This document shows, piece after piece, positions 22,127-32,695 of a stretch of 64,000 bases of DNA. The stretch comes from Paratinospora sagittata (lineage: Eukaryota; Streptophyta; Magnoliopsida; Ranunculales; Menispermaceae), in contig CM069603.1 of NCBI GenBank assembly GCA_035771175.1, forward strand, positions 29,375,308 through 29,439,307, written 5' to 3'. The position numbers were made by a program, and so were the translations under genes. Each line of letters begins with the position of its first letter. Within the stretch, counting starts at the first letter, position 1. The notes below the pieces were generated by a model. The model did not search any database, was not told where the DNA came from, and was given only the letters and a program-made list of their open reading frames with translations.

Positions 22127-22823
22127 TGTTTCAACAAAAAATTTCTCGCGTCGGACCACAAATCAATGTTGGTTGACTAAATATAAAAATTGTTCGATTT
22201 TCTAAAATTTTGCAACGAGACTATCACTCTCTAGACCTGCAGGGGTGGTGACTTTGGTAACCAAAAATATTCTGATGCCTAAGTTAGACAATGAAACAAG
22301 AGAATAAAAGTATGTAGAGAATTTTAGGTTTTAGAGCATACCTGTTTTAGAGAATGAGCCCCTTTTTTATAGTTGAGAGGGAGTGGCTTGGGTATTAAAT
22401 GCATTGCTCCATCGGTGGGTGCAATTTATGCCTTTTCTCATCAAAATTTGGCTCGTGGTTCAATGTCTCGAGATTCGTTCTGTTCGGTGTTTGAGCTACG
22501 ACCAATGTGCAGGATTTGGTTTTCTGATAAGAATATAGGACGTGCCCTCTGCCGAGGAGGTCTTCTCGGCATTGGCCGAGGAGGGTACCTCGGTCATGGT
22601 CGAGGGGGGCACTTCGGCCGTGACAGAGGCATGATACCTAGGCCATGGCCGAGGAATGCTTCTTGGCCAAGGCCGAGGTGTGTTTCTTGGGCGTGGTTCG
22701 GTGTACTTGGTTCTGGTTTGCGACCTGAACTTTTGACTGAATTTTTCTCGATTTTAATCTAACCTTTGGTCTTTTCTTTTGGTTCACATTTGCTTTCCTA
22801 TTCGCCAAGTTTTGGGTGTAACA
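22127..22823 (-). repeat. 3' LTR of the Ty3/gypsy element (697 bp)
   Basis: Starts TGTTTCAACAAAAAAT and ends GGGTGTAACA on the plus strand. Aligns along its length with the LTR at 28322-29138. It carries fewer of the internal CTCGGCCATGGCCGAGG-type units, which explains most of the 120-bp length difference. Confidence 0.92.
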
Positions 22824-22842
22824 GTAACCCCTGGCGAGTGAG
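22824..22842 (-). promoter_or_regulatory. polypurine tract of the Ty3/gypsy element
   Basis: The minus strand reads CGCCAGGGGTTAC directly before the 3' LTR start TGTTACACC. Short but in the expected position. Confidence 0.55.
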
Positions 22843-22929
22843 CTAAGATCTTTTGTGTTGGTTCACTCGCTATTTGAGTCGTTTTACTCGGTGTTGCAAT
22901 AGGTGTTTAGTTAAGTGAACCTTGACTTT

Positions 22930-22942
22930 GCTTATATATAGG
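22930..22942 (+). promoter_or_regulatory. TATA box of the antisense gene
   Basis: GCTTATATATAGGG lies about 280 bp upstream of the ATG and about 110 bp inside the element from the 3' LTR. It is followed by a CT-rich leader. Position and context fit a plant core promoter independent of the LTR. Confidence 0.55.
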
Positions 22943-22989
22943 GGGATGAGGTTGCCTTCATTTCTTTGTTTTTGGGTTCACTCTCGTCT

Positions 22990-25070
22990 TCTTGTCTTGG
23001 GTTTGACATAGAGGTTAGTTTTTCTCCTCATTTGGTTCTTTTTCCTTTCTTTGGTTTAGAGCTTGCGCGAGTTCTTTTGAGTTTATTTTCTTGTTTGTCA
23101 TTTGTCGTTTGTGTCGTGCTGTGTTGTTTCGCACGTTAGACATTGCGTAGGGTGGTTGGGTGTGTTTAAGTGCACATTTGATGTTTTACGTTGCTTGTCA
23201 GCTTAGGTGAGAATCATGAGTGTCCAAGGCGACAACCACGGTTTTTCTTGGCCTTACACGCTAGATAACCAATATCTCGGTAGTGAAACAGAGTCCTCAT
23301 CCTTTTGTTGTCATTCTATTGACACCTGTCTTAGTGAGGACGTTTCGTATGCCTCCGATTCTTTTCACATAGGAGGAGATTTGGGTGATGATGGTGTAGA
23401 ACGTGAGGTGTGGGGCGAGGCTATTTTTAGGCCAGCCTTTGCCGCTTGGGAATATGTGTCCGTCATGACTACATAGGATGTTCATAAGGTATTTTATGAG
23501 TATGGGGTTCCCTTGTCTGTTAGATTTAGGACTCTTGAGCTGAATGAGAAGGCCTGCTCTCCGCGTCATCACTGGGGAGATTGCTCTTAATAAAGACATG
23601 TTTGTGCATGGACTTAGGCTCCCTCTTCATCTTATCTTAGAAGAGTTTTTAGCGAAATTGAAAGTTGCACCCACCCAATTGTGTCCTTGCGTTTGGGGGT
23701 TTGTTGGTTAGTTGTTTGTCTTTGTTGATCAAACATGGTCTGGAGGACTTCAGTCTTAGAGAGTTCTTGCATTATTATAAGCTAGTTCAACATGGTCATT
23801 CTTGTGGTTGGTATGGGGTTGTACCGCATTGTCGCGAGAAGTTGATAGAAGGTAATTTTTGATCTGGTACCTCTTGGATGAGTAAGTGATTTTTCATTAG
23901 CGAGGCTTGGGTGGATGGGGGCCTGGAGCCCTAGATTCGTCGGAGATATCACTTGCTAGGTAAAGAAGTGGGGAGGATGTTTGGAAATTTTTATTCATGT
24001 TTTGTTTGCTTCTTCCTCATTGGTTCATTCTTGTTGTATGTAGGTACCACATGCCACCCCTGAATTTCTGTAGAATTGGAAGAGAGGATCGAGCACTTGC
24101 ACAATTTGTGACCGACTAAGCGTGCTTTTATCAAATTGACTTCTTCTAGTCGTCTTGCAACTTTATTGGTGGTTGCCAATCGTAGCCCTCCTCGCGGTAA
24201 GCTAAGTGGTCATTGTTATGTGTTGTTGCATTTGACATTTTTTGTTTGTTAACTGTTTGTTTCCGTCGTAGTGATTCCAATGTCTGGTTCTTCGACTCCC
24301 TCGGGAGTTTATGATAGCCCTCATTTCAGGTTGAGAATGGCTCCACCGCCCGCGGTGACGGATGAAGTGGGGCTATTGCTTGCACGATAATGACTGGTCT
24401 AGAAAGCTTACGGTTCGATCTCTGCTCAATCTAGCTAGGTTGGATCTGCTGCCCTAGTCTCTGATCCTGCAACCAGCCCAGATCCTCCCCCCCTTTTTTT
24501 CTGACTAAGGAAAGAATAAAATCTTGTCGGGTCCTTCGTCTCCAAAGGAGAAGAAAGCTTCCTACCTTGGATCTACGAGTCCTGTCCTCATAGAGGAGGT
24601 CAAGGATTATGTTGAGTACGTGAGTCGGGATTCCAAGGTGGGTGTGAAGAGTCCAAAAGCCCAAGAAATCTGGGACACCGAGCTTGAGCCCCTGTGGGAG
24701 GATGCGATTGTTCAGTTGACTTAGGTGATTTTTCTCAATGTTCCCCTTTTACACTTTTGCTTTTGTCACTCACTTTTCTTAGAATTTTTAACATAAGTTA
24801 TTGTTTTGTAGGCGACTTATGCGATGAGTATTGCTTGGGATAAGTCAAATGCGAGGCTGAAGGAAGTGGAAAATGGTTGCAGTAGGTGCGTGTCAGAGCA
24901 GCAAAGGTTAGTCAAAGAGCATGTTGCCAGGGTCGCCAAGAGCGAGAATGAGGCCGCCACGGCCCGTCAGAAGGCTGAGCGCGATAGAGCGGAGCTCGCC
25001 GTGCAATGGATGACACGAGTGTTAGGCACAAGGTCGATATGGCAGGTATGGGCAACGAAGTGAACGATTG
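22990..25070 (+). pseudogene. antisense gene in the Ty3/gypsy element (PF04195-like 'putative gypsy-type transposon' protein)
   Basis: Transcribed opposite to gag. ATG at 23216 opens MSVQGDNHGFSWPYTLDNQY. A frameshifted continuation reads GEIALNKDMFVHGLRLPLHL, then EFLAKLKVAPTQLCP, then LREFLHYYKLVQHGHSCGWY and REKLIEG. This order (GLR-PLH, F-x-AP-QL, EFLH-YK, GWY) is characteristic of the plant domain named 'putative gypsy type transposon' (PF04195, from memory). A Pro/Ser-rich linker and a charged heptad-rich helix (24824-25063; EQQRLVKEHVARVAKSENEA) follow, resembling the C-terminal coiled coils of such proteins. GT-AG introns are apparent: one at about 24725-24812 ends TTTTGTAG. Several stops show it is decayed. 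Function unknown. Confidence 0.65.
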
Positions 25071-25559
25071 AGGGTACCTGGAGGGCATGAGGGACCTATA
25101 ATCGGAGGTAGATCATCGTCGCGTGGATTGGAGCCTTAGCTTTTTGGATGAGGGTCACCCTAGGGCGCACAGTGGTGTTTAGGGGCCTTGTTAGCACAGG
25201 CTCTCATTTTCTTAGCTTCGGTCGTTGTTTGTCTTGATTTGTTTGTGAATGTTAATTATTGGGTCAGGTGTTTATGGCCCTAACTTTGTGAATGACTTTT
25301 GTTGTATTCTTCTTTATCGACACTTTTGAATCATCTTTTATAATCTATCGTTTGTTTGAGGTATTTGCTATGTGTATGTTTGGTAATGTGCCTATGTGTT
25401 TTTGTTTTTGTACCTTTTTAAATGTTGTTGAAGGTAGGCTAGTTCCTTTGCGATTTACTGGCCTTAGGCTTCTCATTTGCTCGAGGCATCTGTCGTCTTT
25501 GTAGCCCAATGCATGTGTAGTACACAGGGTGCTTGCGGTTTTTGCTATTTGAAAATTGT

Positions 25560-25975
25560 GTAGCTAGCACTAAAAATCGCGACCTTCGCTGCTTTGATGC
25601 GCGCTCGACTCATGTTGGGCTTGTGGCCTTTACTATTTGATGCATGTATAACTTACGTTGGGCCTGTGGCCTTCGCTATTTGATACGTGTATAGTTCTGG
25701 TTGGGCTTATGACTTTCATTATTTTGATACGTGTTCAACTCACGTTGGGCCTATGGCCCTTCGTTATTTTGATACGTGTTCTGCTCGCATTGGGCTTGTG
25801 GCCCTCGCTGTTTTGATATGTGTTTAGCTCACGTTAAGCTTGTCGCCTTTGTAGTTTGATACGTTTATAGCTCACGTGGGCCTGTGGCATTGGCTATTTG
25901 ATACATGTATATTTTATGTTGGGTCTGCGGTCTTTGCTATTTGATACGTACATAGCTCACGTTGGGGCATTGCTC
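25560..25975. repeat. ~44-bp minisatellite inside the Ty3/gypsy element
   Basis: About eight to nine diverged units, consensus near GTTGGGCCTGTGGCC, TTCGCTATTTGATACGTG, TATAGCTCAC. Units vary by single-base changes and small indels. It lies between the end of the sense protease and the end of the antisense gene. Confidence 0.85.
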
Positions 25976-26199
25976 TCCGTTCAGGATTCCAAAGCAATAT
26001 TCATAAGGTTTATTCATTTTACAACTCACCAAACCCTATTCAAACTTTTAACCTTGAGTACACTGAGTCGAAAATAAGAAAACAAACAGTCTTCGGGTTC
26101 ATTCGTGCCTTCTTGACCTTCCTACGACGCCTCGTTCTGATCGTTGCATCGTCTTTCCTTTCGAAGGGCCAATCCATAACATTTTCTCTAATTTTTCTA

Positions 26200-28269
26200 A
26201 TAGCCTCTCATGATCCCAATTCCTTCTCCTGAGGGAACGTTATGACGAGGTGATATGTCGACACCATCGCTCGTAATGCATTGAGGGTTGGGAGTCCAAT
26301 GATCCCATTAAATGTTGAGGGGTAGTCCACTACCAGAAAATTGGTCATGATGGTGGACTAGAATGAGAAGTACCCCGCCGTCAGAGGTAGAGTTATCAAC
26401 CCCTCGGAACTGACTGAATCGCCAGTGAATCCGATCAGGGGGGTTGGGGATGGCTGTAGGGGCTAATCCCCTATGCTCAAGCGTTTGAAGGCTGAGCTAA
26501 ATAGTAAGTCCACTGAACTTCCTTCGTGCACCAAAAGTTTGTGGACTTTGTGGTTTGCGCCTAAGGTCACGACCCTGGCGAAGCTATGATAAGTGGATAT
26601 CTTCGCAACTCTTTTCTTAAACTGAAGGCAAAGTGTGCATCGAGGGCAGGTTCCATGCTTCGCGAGCATATGTTTTTCTCTCCCTATTTGAGTCGCCGCC
26701 TAGGACCGATCCACTTATAATGGTGTGAATTTTCGCGATCTGCTACGGGGGTCGGGGAGGCATGTCCTTATTCGCCGGCAGGTTGGCCTCGTTCGCTGCT
26801 ATTCTCTCAGTTTTCCTCGATCAACTAACTTTTCGATCTACTTATTCAGGTCATAGCAATCAGTGGTGTTGTGACCGTGGTCGCGATGATATCGATAGTA
26901 CTTCGTCTCGTATCTTCGCTCGACTTCCGTCTTCATGAGGTGTGGGGGTAGTATGAGATTTCGGCGCACCGCCTTATTAAGGACTTGCTCGGTGAGGACT
27001 GTAAGCAAGGTGTAGGCCAACTTGACTCACAAAGGTCGGGCCTCCCGCTGTGGGCGCCCTGCGTTCTCCAAGTTCTTTCCTTTCTTTTTTCTCTCTTTCC
27101 CTTTCTTCGGGGGTGCCTCTTCCTTTACCTGGACATTCCTCACCATCCTCATTTCCTCGGCATTCATGTACTTCCTGGCTCGGATGAGAAACTCTTCATA
27201 GGTCTTAGTCGAATTCCATGCTAAAGACCACCAAAATCAACTTGCTTGATGTCCTGCCATTATGGCGGTCAGAGCTACATCTAGTGAATATCCTTCTACT
27301 TAAGATGCCTTGTGCGCAAAGCGCATGGATGTAATTTTGGAGGGCTTTGTCTTTTCTTTGTTTGACGAAAAAAAGGTGTGTAGAAGGTTTTCTTGTCTCG
27401 AGGAGCCCCACGAACTAGTTGACAAAAGCACGCCTAAGTTGATCGAAGTAGTGGATTGACTTGGGTGGCAGTCGTTGAAACCAACTTAGGGTTGCACCAG
27501 TCAGCGTGTGTTGGAAAGCCAAACAGAGGGTCTGATTAGTCACCCTATACGACTTCATCCATGACTTGTATTTGGTCAAGTGGTTGATTGGATCCCTTTT
27601 CCCATCATACAGGTCATTGTGAGGAATTTTGATGAGCTCAGGCAAGGTGGCATTCTGGATCTTCTCTGTGAAGGACAACTCTTCTTCTCCCAGAATTGCA
27701 TTTACAAACGAACGGGTTCTCGAATGTTCTGCAACTTGAATAGTTTGAGGCCGGTCCCCAGTTTTCATTGTTGTGATGTCTGGATGGCAGGCGACGTTTA
27801 CAGGCCCTGGGTTTAATAGACCTTTCTGAACGTTGACCAGAGTTGAGATCTGTTCTTGCATATACCGCAGCTGGTCCTTGATGTTGTTGGGAGGAAGCTC
27901 CATGTTGCTCAATTCCAAAAAATGGGAAGCAGTTTGTTGTTCTATCATCGGCGAACCTAGGTGGCTTTGCTCATCTTGAGCAATTGATCCTTGGGTAGGT
28001 TCTGTTACGCTTTCATCTCGGTGCTCGGACTCGCCTCTCACAGGCGCTATGCGATGGGCATGTTCAATTTGTTCTAGGATCCCTGCCATTCGATAGATGT
28101 TCTCCACAACCGCACCCATTCTTCACTCTATACTGCCAAGTCGAAGCTGGGTGGTCCGGTATCCTGAAGTGACCTGGGGGTGAAGTCGGGGTTTACCACG
28201 ACGAAGTTGGCGAACTGATTCCTGGTTTACAGCTTCTTCTTGAAGGGGTTGAACATTGTTCTCACTCAT
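26200..28269 (-). pseudogene. Ty3/gypsy gag and aspartic protease, decayed
   Basis: The probable gag start is ATG 28269 (MSENNVQPLQ), with an in-frame TGA at codon 49; the frame then stays open to 27415. That part carries the retrotransposon gag core (LYDGKRDPINHLTKYKSWM, ATLSWFQRLPP, FDQLRRAFVN). It continues frameshifted at 27205-27411 (STHLFFVKQRKDKALQNY). KYYRYHRDHGHNTTDCYDL near 26860 is a zinc-knuckle-like motif. The protease lies near 26470-26670 (HKVHKLLVHEGSSVDLLFS), where family members have DNGSS or DTGSS, so the catalytic Asp is replaced by Glu (HEGSS). FLVVDYPSTFNGIIGLPTL near 26310 completes it. No pol follows. Confidence 0.85.
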
Positions 28270-28295
28270 GGTTTTAAGGAAATGAACCTTTCAGT

Positions 28296-28321
28296 TACCA
28301 TTTCCTACAGACGACGCCAAA
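28296..28321 (-). promoter_or_regulatory. primer-binding site of the Ty3/gypsy element
   Basis: Immediately after the 5' LTR the minus strand reads TTTGGCGTCGTCTGTAGG. This resembles the TTTGGCGCCGTCTGTGGG leader of many plant Ty3/gypsy elements. I do not assign a specific tRNA. The gag ATG follows about 50 nt later. Confidence 0.7.
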
Positions 28322-29138
28322 TGTTTCAACCAAAAATCTCTCACGTCGGACAACGAATCAATGCTGGCTAAGTAAATATAAAAATTGTATGATCCTCGAA
28401 AATTTTGCAACTAGACAATCACACTCTGGACCTGCAAGGGTGGTGACGTTTGGTCACCGAAAACACTCCGATGCCTAAGGCAGTCAATGAAATAAGAGAA
28501 TAAAAGTAAGTAGAGAATATGTAGAGAATTCTAAGTTTTAGAGCATACCTGCTTTGGAGAATGAGCCCCCTTTTTATAGTTGAGGGGGAGTGGCTTGGGC
28601 ATTAAATGCATTGCTCCATCGTTAAGAGCGATTTGCGCCTTTCCTCATCAAGATTCGGCTTGTGGTTTGATGTCTCGAGATCAGTTCTATGTGTTGTCCG
28701 AGCTACGACCAATGTGTAGGATTTGGTTTTCTGATTGGGATCTAGGACGTGCCCTCGGCCATAGTCGATAGGATTCTCTTGGTCGTGGCTGAAGGGAGTG
28801 CCTCGGCCATGGCCGAAGGAGGTCCCTCGACCGCAACTGATGAGGACTTCTTAGCTGTGGCCGAGGCCCATCGACTGTGACTGAGGCATGATACCTCGAC
28901 CATGGCTGATGCGGGGGGACCCTCAACTATGGTCGAGGAGGTTGGGGGCCCCTCGACCCTGGTCGGGAGATGCTCTTTGGCCAAGGCCAAGGTGTGTTTC
29001 TCAAGTGGGGTTTGGTGTACTTTGTTCCAGTTTGCGACCCGAACTTTTGACTGGATTTTTCCCGATTTTAATCTAACCTTTGGTCTTTTCTTTTGGTTCA
29101 CATTTTGCTTTCCTATTTGCCAAGTTTTTGGTGTAACA
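28322..29138 (-). repeat. 5' LTR of the Ty3/gypsy element (817 bp)
   Basis: On the minus strand begins TGTTACACCAAAAACTTGG and ends TTTTTGGTTGAAACA. A TATAAAA box, read on the minus strand, lies near 28570-28580, followed by AGCAGGTATGCTCTAAAA. The interior at 28745-28985 is an expanded set of near-palindromic units. Confidence 0.92.
28745..28985. repeat. near-palindromic ~30-bp subrepeats within the 5' LTR
   Basis: About eight diverged units resembling CCTCGGCCATGGCCGAAGG, each partly self-complementary around GGCCATGGCC. The 3' LTR has about five. They lie upstream of the LTR TATA box, in the U3 enhancer position. Confidence 0.75.
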
Positions 29139-29143
29139 TTCAT

Positions 29144-29610
29144 CATTGCTTTCTCCATATGTAAAATTAATTCAAATTGTAGGGTGTTCATTACAATGGT
29201 TGAATCCCCTTCATTGTAGTATGGGTTAATGCCCATCTTGTTGCAAACATGAGGCTGTCTCTAACATCTAGTATATTCCACCTACAACTGCCAAGAAACA
29301 ACTCATAAATTATCTTTTCGGCCATTGTTGCAACTACTTGTTCTTGCTCATCTTGGATTACTATCCCAATGTCACACTATTGCATCAACACTCATTTTTA
29401 GTGATATGAAATAGACATATTTCATTTGAGTTGGGGATCTCTATTTTTATGCATCGCCCTAAATTCTTGTACAAGGAGAAGTGCACTGTCCTTAAATGTT
29501 TTTGAATCTCTGTATTATTTTGTGGATACGTGATTTAAGGCAATCCAACAACATTAGAGGATATAGTTTCAACAATGTGTTACGAAAGTATTTTTTTAAT
29601 TATTATTTTT
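29144..29610. other. flank of the gypsy element, possible degraded gene remnant
   Basis: On the minus strand 29139-29236 encodes NPYYNEGDSTIVMNTLQFEL and reads on across the empty insertion site, but stops follow quickly. I do not recognise a family. The rest is AT-rich. Confidence 0.3.
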
Positions 29611-30041
29611 TGTTAGAATCTTTTTAGTTGACTACTACAACCTTGTAGTTGATTATTTAGCTCTAATTGTAGTCAGACTGCTTATGGGAAACCTTGTTTT
29701 CATAGGTCTCAATTACCTCCTAGCTAGTCGACTACTTGATCTCTTCTAATTGATTACTCGAGTACAATGATGATAAAGGTTTTGACCATATGCTGTGTTA
29801 ACCACAAAAATGAATAAGTTTACTATGGTTAATTGTATTTTAATTATAATAGTTAGTTATAGATCTAAACCCACTAATACTATGGTGACATGTATAAGGT
29901 TGTTGCTGTATATAATGGCCTAAATGTAATCCTCAAATGTATAGAAATAATAATGTAGTTCATTTGAATTGTTTGTCTATCTTTTTCTCCAATTCTTCTC
30001 TAATTTTATCTTTGAATTAATATGAACATGTATCGAAGCCC
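29611..30041 (+). mobile_element. Ty1/copia LTR with primer-binding site
   Basis: The LTR starts TGTTAGAATC at 29611 and ends AACA at 30028. It is followed at once by TGTATCGAAGCCC, a worn form of the TGGTATCAGAGCC initiator-tRNA binding site. The part from 29880 to 30020 recurs at 32030-32175. The interior between them has no copia proteins I can recognise. Confidence 0.5.
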
Positions 30042-30520
30042 TTGGCTCTTGCTGCCTTCTCTTGTGTCTCTTCCGATTTTGCATGGAGCTCAAGAAAGAA
30101 AAATAAGAAAAAAGTAGATATTACAAAAAAAATAAAAAAAATTGTTTCATTCGATCAATGAAACTCCGACGCCTCTATTAATGGAGAGAATTGCTAGCTT
30201 TAAGATCACGCAAATCGTTTTCTTCATCTTCTCTCTCACCTCTTTCTCTTTCATCCATGTCGATCAACTTCTCTTCCCTGGCTCTGGATTGCAGTTCTAG
30301 GTGTATGCACCTCTCTCTCTAATCATCTTTTAATCTCCTTCTCATTCAAATTTTTGCAACAAAATTCTGAATAATTCAATGTTGTTTTAATTTCTTCCCA
30401 TCAAAATTTTCTTATCATCCCTCAAATTTTCTTCAAATCAATCAAAATTTTCACCCAAAAATTGCCTTTGTTCCTTCTCCTATTATATCTCCCCTACAAA
30501 CACATCTTCTCTTCAACTTT
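30042..30520. other. internal stretch of the LTR remnant, nothing recognised
   Basis: CT-rich sequence after the primer-binding site. No coding similarity. Confidence 0.4.
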
Positions 30521-30816
30521 AACACCTTTTAGAGCTTACTCTACGTCTATTTCCCTTTCTAGTCAATTCTTCTCTTCCAAAAAATAAACTTTGAAATTCA
30601 TTTCAGTCCTTTTTTTCATGGGAATACCTCTATTTTTTACATTAAATTCTGTCTTGATGATCAAACTTAACACCTTTTAGAGCTTACTCTACGTCTATTT
30701 CCCTTTCTAGTCAATTCTTCTCTTCCAAAAAATAAACTTTGAAATTCATTTCAGTCCTTTTTTTCATGGGAATACCTCTATTTTTTACATTAAATTCTGT
30801 CTTGATGATCAAACTT
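30521..30816. repeat. 148-bp perfect tandem duplication
   Basis: Units 30521-30668 and 30669-30816 both start AACACCTTTTAGAGCTTACT and end GATGATCAAACTT. I found no difference between them when reading base by base, which marks a recent event or an assembly artefact. Confidence 0.9.
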
Positions 30817-31429
30817 CTCCCACAAACACACAACCCATCTGATTTCAAACTCTCAATCGTCTTCACCAAGCACCTATATTGTCAGAATCTTTATCTTAGA
30901 CCTCACTCCCTTCCTTTCCTTGTTATTTCCTAAATCCCCATTCTTTCTTGTTCCTTCTCTTGATTCTCTTTCTATTTTTAATTCAGAAGAGGCTTCATAT
31001 AATTAAGATTTCTAGATCTTTACAACATTGAAGACATTCAACCGCACGGTGAAATCAAGAAGTTTTGATCAAATATCAAGTCCTTCATTGCAAGCTCACA
31101 TATGTTTCCACACCCATGAATTTGAAAGGGGTTATTAAACATAAGAGTTAACAAGTTTACTATAGTTGATTTTAAGCTCACGGATGTTTCCACTTATCTT
31201 TTCTTAAGGTATTTTTCAAGTCTAAGTTAAAATATCAAATAAAATTTTTTGAAGCCACATGGAATTGCTTCCAGCCTAGTTGCAGCCAAAACAAAGATTC
31301 CATATGTCAAAATGATATAAAGTTAAGACATCAAGTTGAAGAAAATGGAAAGTTTTTTCCTTTCAAGATGGCACCATTATTTCAATATATTTTAAACTTT
31401 TTGAAAATTTTATGTATTAAGAAGGTGTT
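30817..31429. other. stretch with nothing recognised
   Basis: AT- and CT-rich sequence between the tandem duplication and a gypsy LTR. No domain, no repeat structure. Confidence 0.4.
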
Positions 31430-31752
31430 TAATTGGTGTTGATTTATGAACGATTTGGAGAGGATGGACTCTTTGAATTAAATATAAAATATAGTTGTTT
31501 TGAAAACAAATCAACTATAAAAAGGGCACAGAAGGACCAGATCATTTCAAATCTATTATCATTTTCATTTTCATTTTTTTTAGGTTAGGTTTTATTTCTA
31601 TTTACTGATTCAAGTCTTGGGTAATGTGACATTGCTCAAGGGTTTAAAGTTCTGTAAGTTTTTTTTTTTTTTTCCATTAGTAAAGTTCTTTCAATTTTTG
31701 GTAATTTCTTGCTTTTTAGCTCTTTTTATTTGCTTAATTCTTTATTGTCTAT

Positions 31753-31784
<32 letters not shown>

Positions 31785-32020
31785 TTTCATTAATCTATTT
31801 TCATTTCAAGTTAATTTATATTCAATTTTAGATTATCTTTTCTTTAAAAATTTAGAAATCAAATTATTGCTTTTCTTTGAGTTATATAGTATATAAGATT
31901 TTAATTTATTTTCTAAAAAATCTAAAGTGACTTATCCAATTCCTTGTAAATCGACCCTTGTAAGTACTATAACTTATTTTGTACGCTTGCAAATATTTTT
32001 ATTGATCAATTCAAAAAATC
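31430..32020 (+). mobile_element. Ty3/gypsy (Athila/Tat-type) LTR portion
   Basis: CTATAAAAAGGGC near 31515 acts as a TATA-like box. It is followed by a T-rich R-U5 and a tail (AAATCGACCCTTGTAAGTAC, TATAACTT, GTACGCTTGC) that resembles the ends of Athila/Tat LTRs, such as the one ending at 52953. Ends are not defined. It lies between two copia LTR pieces, so it probably inserted there. Confidence 0.4.
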
Positions 32021-32024
32021 ACAT

Positions 32025-32175
32025 TATATGGTGAAATATGTATGGTTGTTGCTCTATATAATGAGCTAAGTATAATCCTCTAATAATAGAAATAACAATG
32101 TACTTCATTTGAGTTGTTTGTCTATCTTTTTCATTCTTCTTCCCCAATTCTTATCTAATTCTCTCTTTGAGTTAA
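32025..32175 (+). mobile_element. second copia LTR fragment
   Basis: Aligns with 29880-30025: shared GGTTGTTGCTSTATATAATG, TAATCCTC, TTTGTCTATCTTTTTC and TTTGARTTAAT in order. Its 5' half is missing, probably lost to the gypsy LTR just upstream. Confidence 0.55.
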
Positions 32176-32179
32176 TTTC

Positions 32180-32695
32180 AAACACACTCACACTGGACTA
32201 CTTAGCCACTACCTAATGCCCCTAGTTGGACTTTGAGCTTCTAGAAGACTACTTGAACCACTTTGATTCTAAATACATTTTTAGGTCCTCAATCACTTTT
32301 TATTAACAGAAAAACTAAATTACATGTTTATTCACCTAGCTCGCATCAATCTCGGAGGTCTTAAATATCTTAAAGTAAAAGATTATTTCTTAAATTTAAA
32401 TTTATGACCCAAAGGACACTTTATAGGACAATAATTTAAGGAAAAAAAGAAAATTAGAAAGGGTGTATCAAGTGCATATATGCATGCTATCATAGGGTCT
32501 AAGAAAAGGATAATAAATACTGTCTTACCTCCAAATGAAGAGGTTGTTTTCAAATTCAAAAACATGATTAGCCACATTAATGGAGCAACGCCCTCGCAGC
32601 TGTTTCACGGTCTGCCCTTACTAACATTGTGAATGTTCTATACCTTACAATGGTGGAAGCTTTGTGTAGTAAGTCCATATTATATACTGTTTAAA
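32180..32695. other. stretch with nothing certain
   Basis: AT-rich. CTTACAATGGTGGAAGCTTT near 32645 resembles the common plant motif also present at about 7870. Confidence 0.35.

Larger units (their letters stand above)
22127..29138 (-). mobile_element. complete non-autonomous Ty3/gypsy (Tat-like) element with antisense gene
   Basis: Two LTRs (22127-22823 and 28322-29138) are flanked by a perfect 5-bp duplication TTCAT (22122-22126 and 29139-29143). On the minus strand the order is 5' LTR, primer-binding site, gag, protease, ~44-bp minisatellite, antisense gene, polypurine tract, 3' LTR. The 5.5-kb interior has no reverse transcriptase, RNase H or integrase, and no space for them. Gag and protease resemble the Ty3/gypsy Tat group; antisense ORFs downstream of pol are described in that lineage. 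Frameshifts in every gene and visible LTR divergence show it is old. It would have depended on an autonomous partner. Confidence 0.9.

Noticed and set aside
22373..22762. 129-codon plus-strand frame
   Set aside because: Lies entirely in the 3' LTR; its Arg/Gly/Pro repeats come from the GGCCATGGCCGAGG units and a shorter version occurs in the other LTR.
28742..29236. 164-codon minus-strand frame
   Set aside because: Most of it reads through LTR subrepeats; only the first ~33 codons lie outside the element, and no family is recognised.
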